DNA from: Sycobia sp. Sy_11
Lineage: Eukaryota; Arthropoda; Insecta; Hymenoptera; Epichrysomallidae
Length of the DNA stretch: 64,000 nt
Direction: 5' to 3'
Assembly: GCA_018907035.1 (NCBI GenBank)
Contig: JACCIC010000209.1
Coordinates: forward strand, 717,001 to 781,000
The notes below the pieces were generated by a model. That model saw only the letters and a program-made list of their open reading frames with translations. It made no database searches and was not told where the DNA came from. Made by a program: the position numbers and the translations under genes. Below are positions 62,105 to 64,000 of the stretch, in pieces (positions within the stretch are counted from its first letter, which is position 1; every line of letters starts with the position of its first letter).

Positions 62105-62507
62105 AGCGCAGTTTCACCTGTTCGCCTTTTCGAGCGACTACAGGAGCGAAAACGGGGAGGAGGGGCGGAGGGGTTCAGAAAAATCTTTATACATAAGAGC
62201 GCGCGCCTTCTGCGAAGCTCATGCAACATTTAGCTGGTCGAGGGAGAGCACAGTGCTAGATATATGTACGTACACGGACACACACGCGCGCGCGCGCCCG
62301 ACGTAGGAGTTTTCCTCCTATGGGGGCGCTTTTTTCGCACTTTGCAACCCCCCCTCCCCCTCGTTCCTCCCCCAGGCACACCGCATCCTCCCTCGCTCCA
62401 CTTCTATCGCTACTATATATATATATATATAACACGAGGCTCGATCGTGTGGTGAGAAAAATTTCAAGAGAGGAGTAAGGATATAGCGCGATCGTCTTGC
62501 TCAACGT

Positions 62508-62509
<2 letters not shown>

Positions 62510-62568
<59 letters not shown>
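62510..62568. repeat. (TA)n microsatellite, 59 bp
   Basis: Fourth of the clustered TA tracts and the longest perfect TA run in the window. A CG-rich stretch with CGCGCG words (about 62280-62300) lies 0.2 kb to its left. Confidence 0.95.
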
Positions 62569-62571
<3 letters not shown>

Positions 62572-64000
62572 AACACGTCGATGGCGCGTCTATCGCCTCC
62601 GTTGTCACGAGTTATTTATTGGGTGCGAATATATACGTATGGTATCTGTATAAAATTCTAGTCCAAAAGCAGCGCTATCCTATATAGTTAGAGAAATAAA
62701 AAAAATACCGCCCGCAGACGCGATTGGCAAAGAACGAGAGTCCGCGAGCATCGAGATGAAATGTGAAAAAGGAATTGTTTTTTTGCTAACGGCTTGCTTT
62801 TGTACACGCACACGCAGCCACGGAGGGAGAGAGAGAGAGAGTGAGAGAGAGAGACATACATAGGATATATGGTTCGCGTGTTTTATCGACGTTATACGCT
62901 GAAAAAGGAAAGATTGCCGTTCGGTTCTTTCGCTCACGGGTCCCTTTAACTCTTCCATTACGTTATAGACGGACAACAGTACAATCTTGGACATTTTACT
63001 GTTTTGTTTTTTTGAAATTTTTTTTTCTTTTTGAATAAATATAATAATAATAAAAACATATTTGCCAATTTTTATTTTAAAAAAGCTGTAGTTTTGGATG
63101 AGAAAAAGAGAGTGTTACGGCCGAGGAATTCATAAATACAGGTCGTTTTATTGACTTGAACAGTCCCTTGGTTTTTACCTTCGACGTGTGAATTTGCCAA
63201 AACTTTATTGGATGTTTGAAAGATCTCTACAGAACGGATAAGTTCAACCAATAAAGCTTACATAAATAATAAAACTTTTATAAATAATTCAATTTAGTTA
63301 CCTAGTAAACACGCGAAATTTCTAAATCGGGCATCTGATTATTTTCCGTTTAAATGTTCATGACAATGCAAATTCTATATTTAACAAAAGGTTAGTCTTT
63401 TTAAAATAACTAATAAAATAAAAAAAAGAAGCGTATTAATTATATAAGAATGATAACAACATTATCATGGATCGTGTTTAGGGAAGGTATCGAACAGCTC
63501 TGTTTTGAATTTCGACGACAGGTTGCGACCTTCCTTAAATTTCTCCTGAGAGTAAAAATAATCAGCCAAGCCAAGATGATCGGAATAAGGAATGGGATCA
63601 TGGTGTCACGGGATATTTTAAAGCAAATTTAATCGACTGCGATTGACAATTGAACGGAATTCTAAGCATTGTTCCTGAGTAATTACTTATGAACTGTTGT
63701 TCCTTTTGCTAATTCCTTCGTTTGTTCATGAACTACTTCTCCTGAATCTATTATTCTAGAATCGAAGATAACAAGGTAACACTGTATACGGACATTTATT
63801 TATTTAAACCTATTTTACGTATTGTATTTAGTTTAACAAAAAAAAAAAAAACAACAAGTACTAATTACTGGGACTGTGCGACGCTTCAAAGTAATTCAGA
63901 ATAATGTCTCTTATATATCAATAAATAGATTAATTTAATCAATTGACGTGACAAAATATCGCCTTCGAAAATTCCAGGCGATCGCTCGCTAAGCGCCCGC

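Overview
The window is eukaryotic, intron-rich nuclear DNA, almost certainly from an insect. The evidence is a photoreceptor-type class III myosin (ninaC), short AT-rich introns in the small genes, and a dense load of dinucleotide microsatellites. The alternation of AT-rich background with very GC-rich patches resembles Hymenoptera (bee, ant or wasp), but that rank is an inference. No operons, CRISPR arrays or bacterial features are present.

Layout. Bases 1-378 hold what looks like the last two coding exons of an unidentified plus-strand gene. Bases 1093-4251 (+) encode mitochondrial elongation factor G1 in 9 exons (747 aa). Bases 5486-7054 (+) encode BBS5, a BBSome subunit, in 7 exons (333 aa), including one GC-AG intron. 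Bases 7270-12364 (-) encode the WD40/TPR protein WDTC1/adipose in 12 exons (669 aa), convergent with BBS5. A 5.1 kb AT-rich spacer follows. Bases 17477-54711 (-) encode one large ninaC/myosin III gene. I reconstructed 21 coding exons whose phases all agree, giving 5004 nt and 1667 aa: a basic/acidic N-terminal extension, an intact kinase domain, a myosin motor, two IQ motifs, a low-complexity tail and a conserved C-terminal peptide. Its introns carry nearly all the repeats and the recognisable transposon debris: a broken mariner, and next to it a fragment resembling a Penelope-like/hammerhead element, both in the 10 kb intron between coding exons 2 and 3. From 54774 to 64000 lies upstream DNA of ninaC, with GC-rich islands and long TA, GA and GT tracts and no convincing protein gene.

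How the genes relate. The four identified genes do not form a pathway. mEF-G1 serves mitochondrial translation, BBS5 ciliary trafficking, WDTC1 fat/energy regulation, and ninaC phototransduction. The first three are compact and AT-rich; ninaC is expanded by repeats and has strongly GC-biased exons alternating with AT-biased ones.

I found no undescribed multi-gene system. The most unusual signals are the microsatellites at ninaC exon borders (one exon's 5' splice site is the first unit of a GT repeat), exon-by-exon composition switching in ninaC, an intronic 50-bp near-palindrome, and the transposon fragments. All exon borders are hand-derived from homology remembered for the families plus GT/AG and phase consistency; none was tested against RNA.
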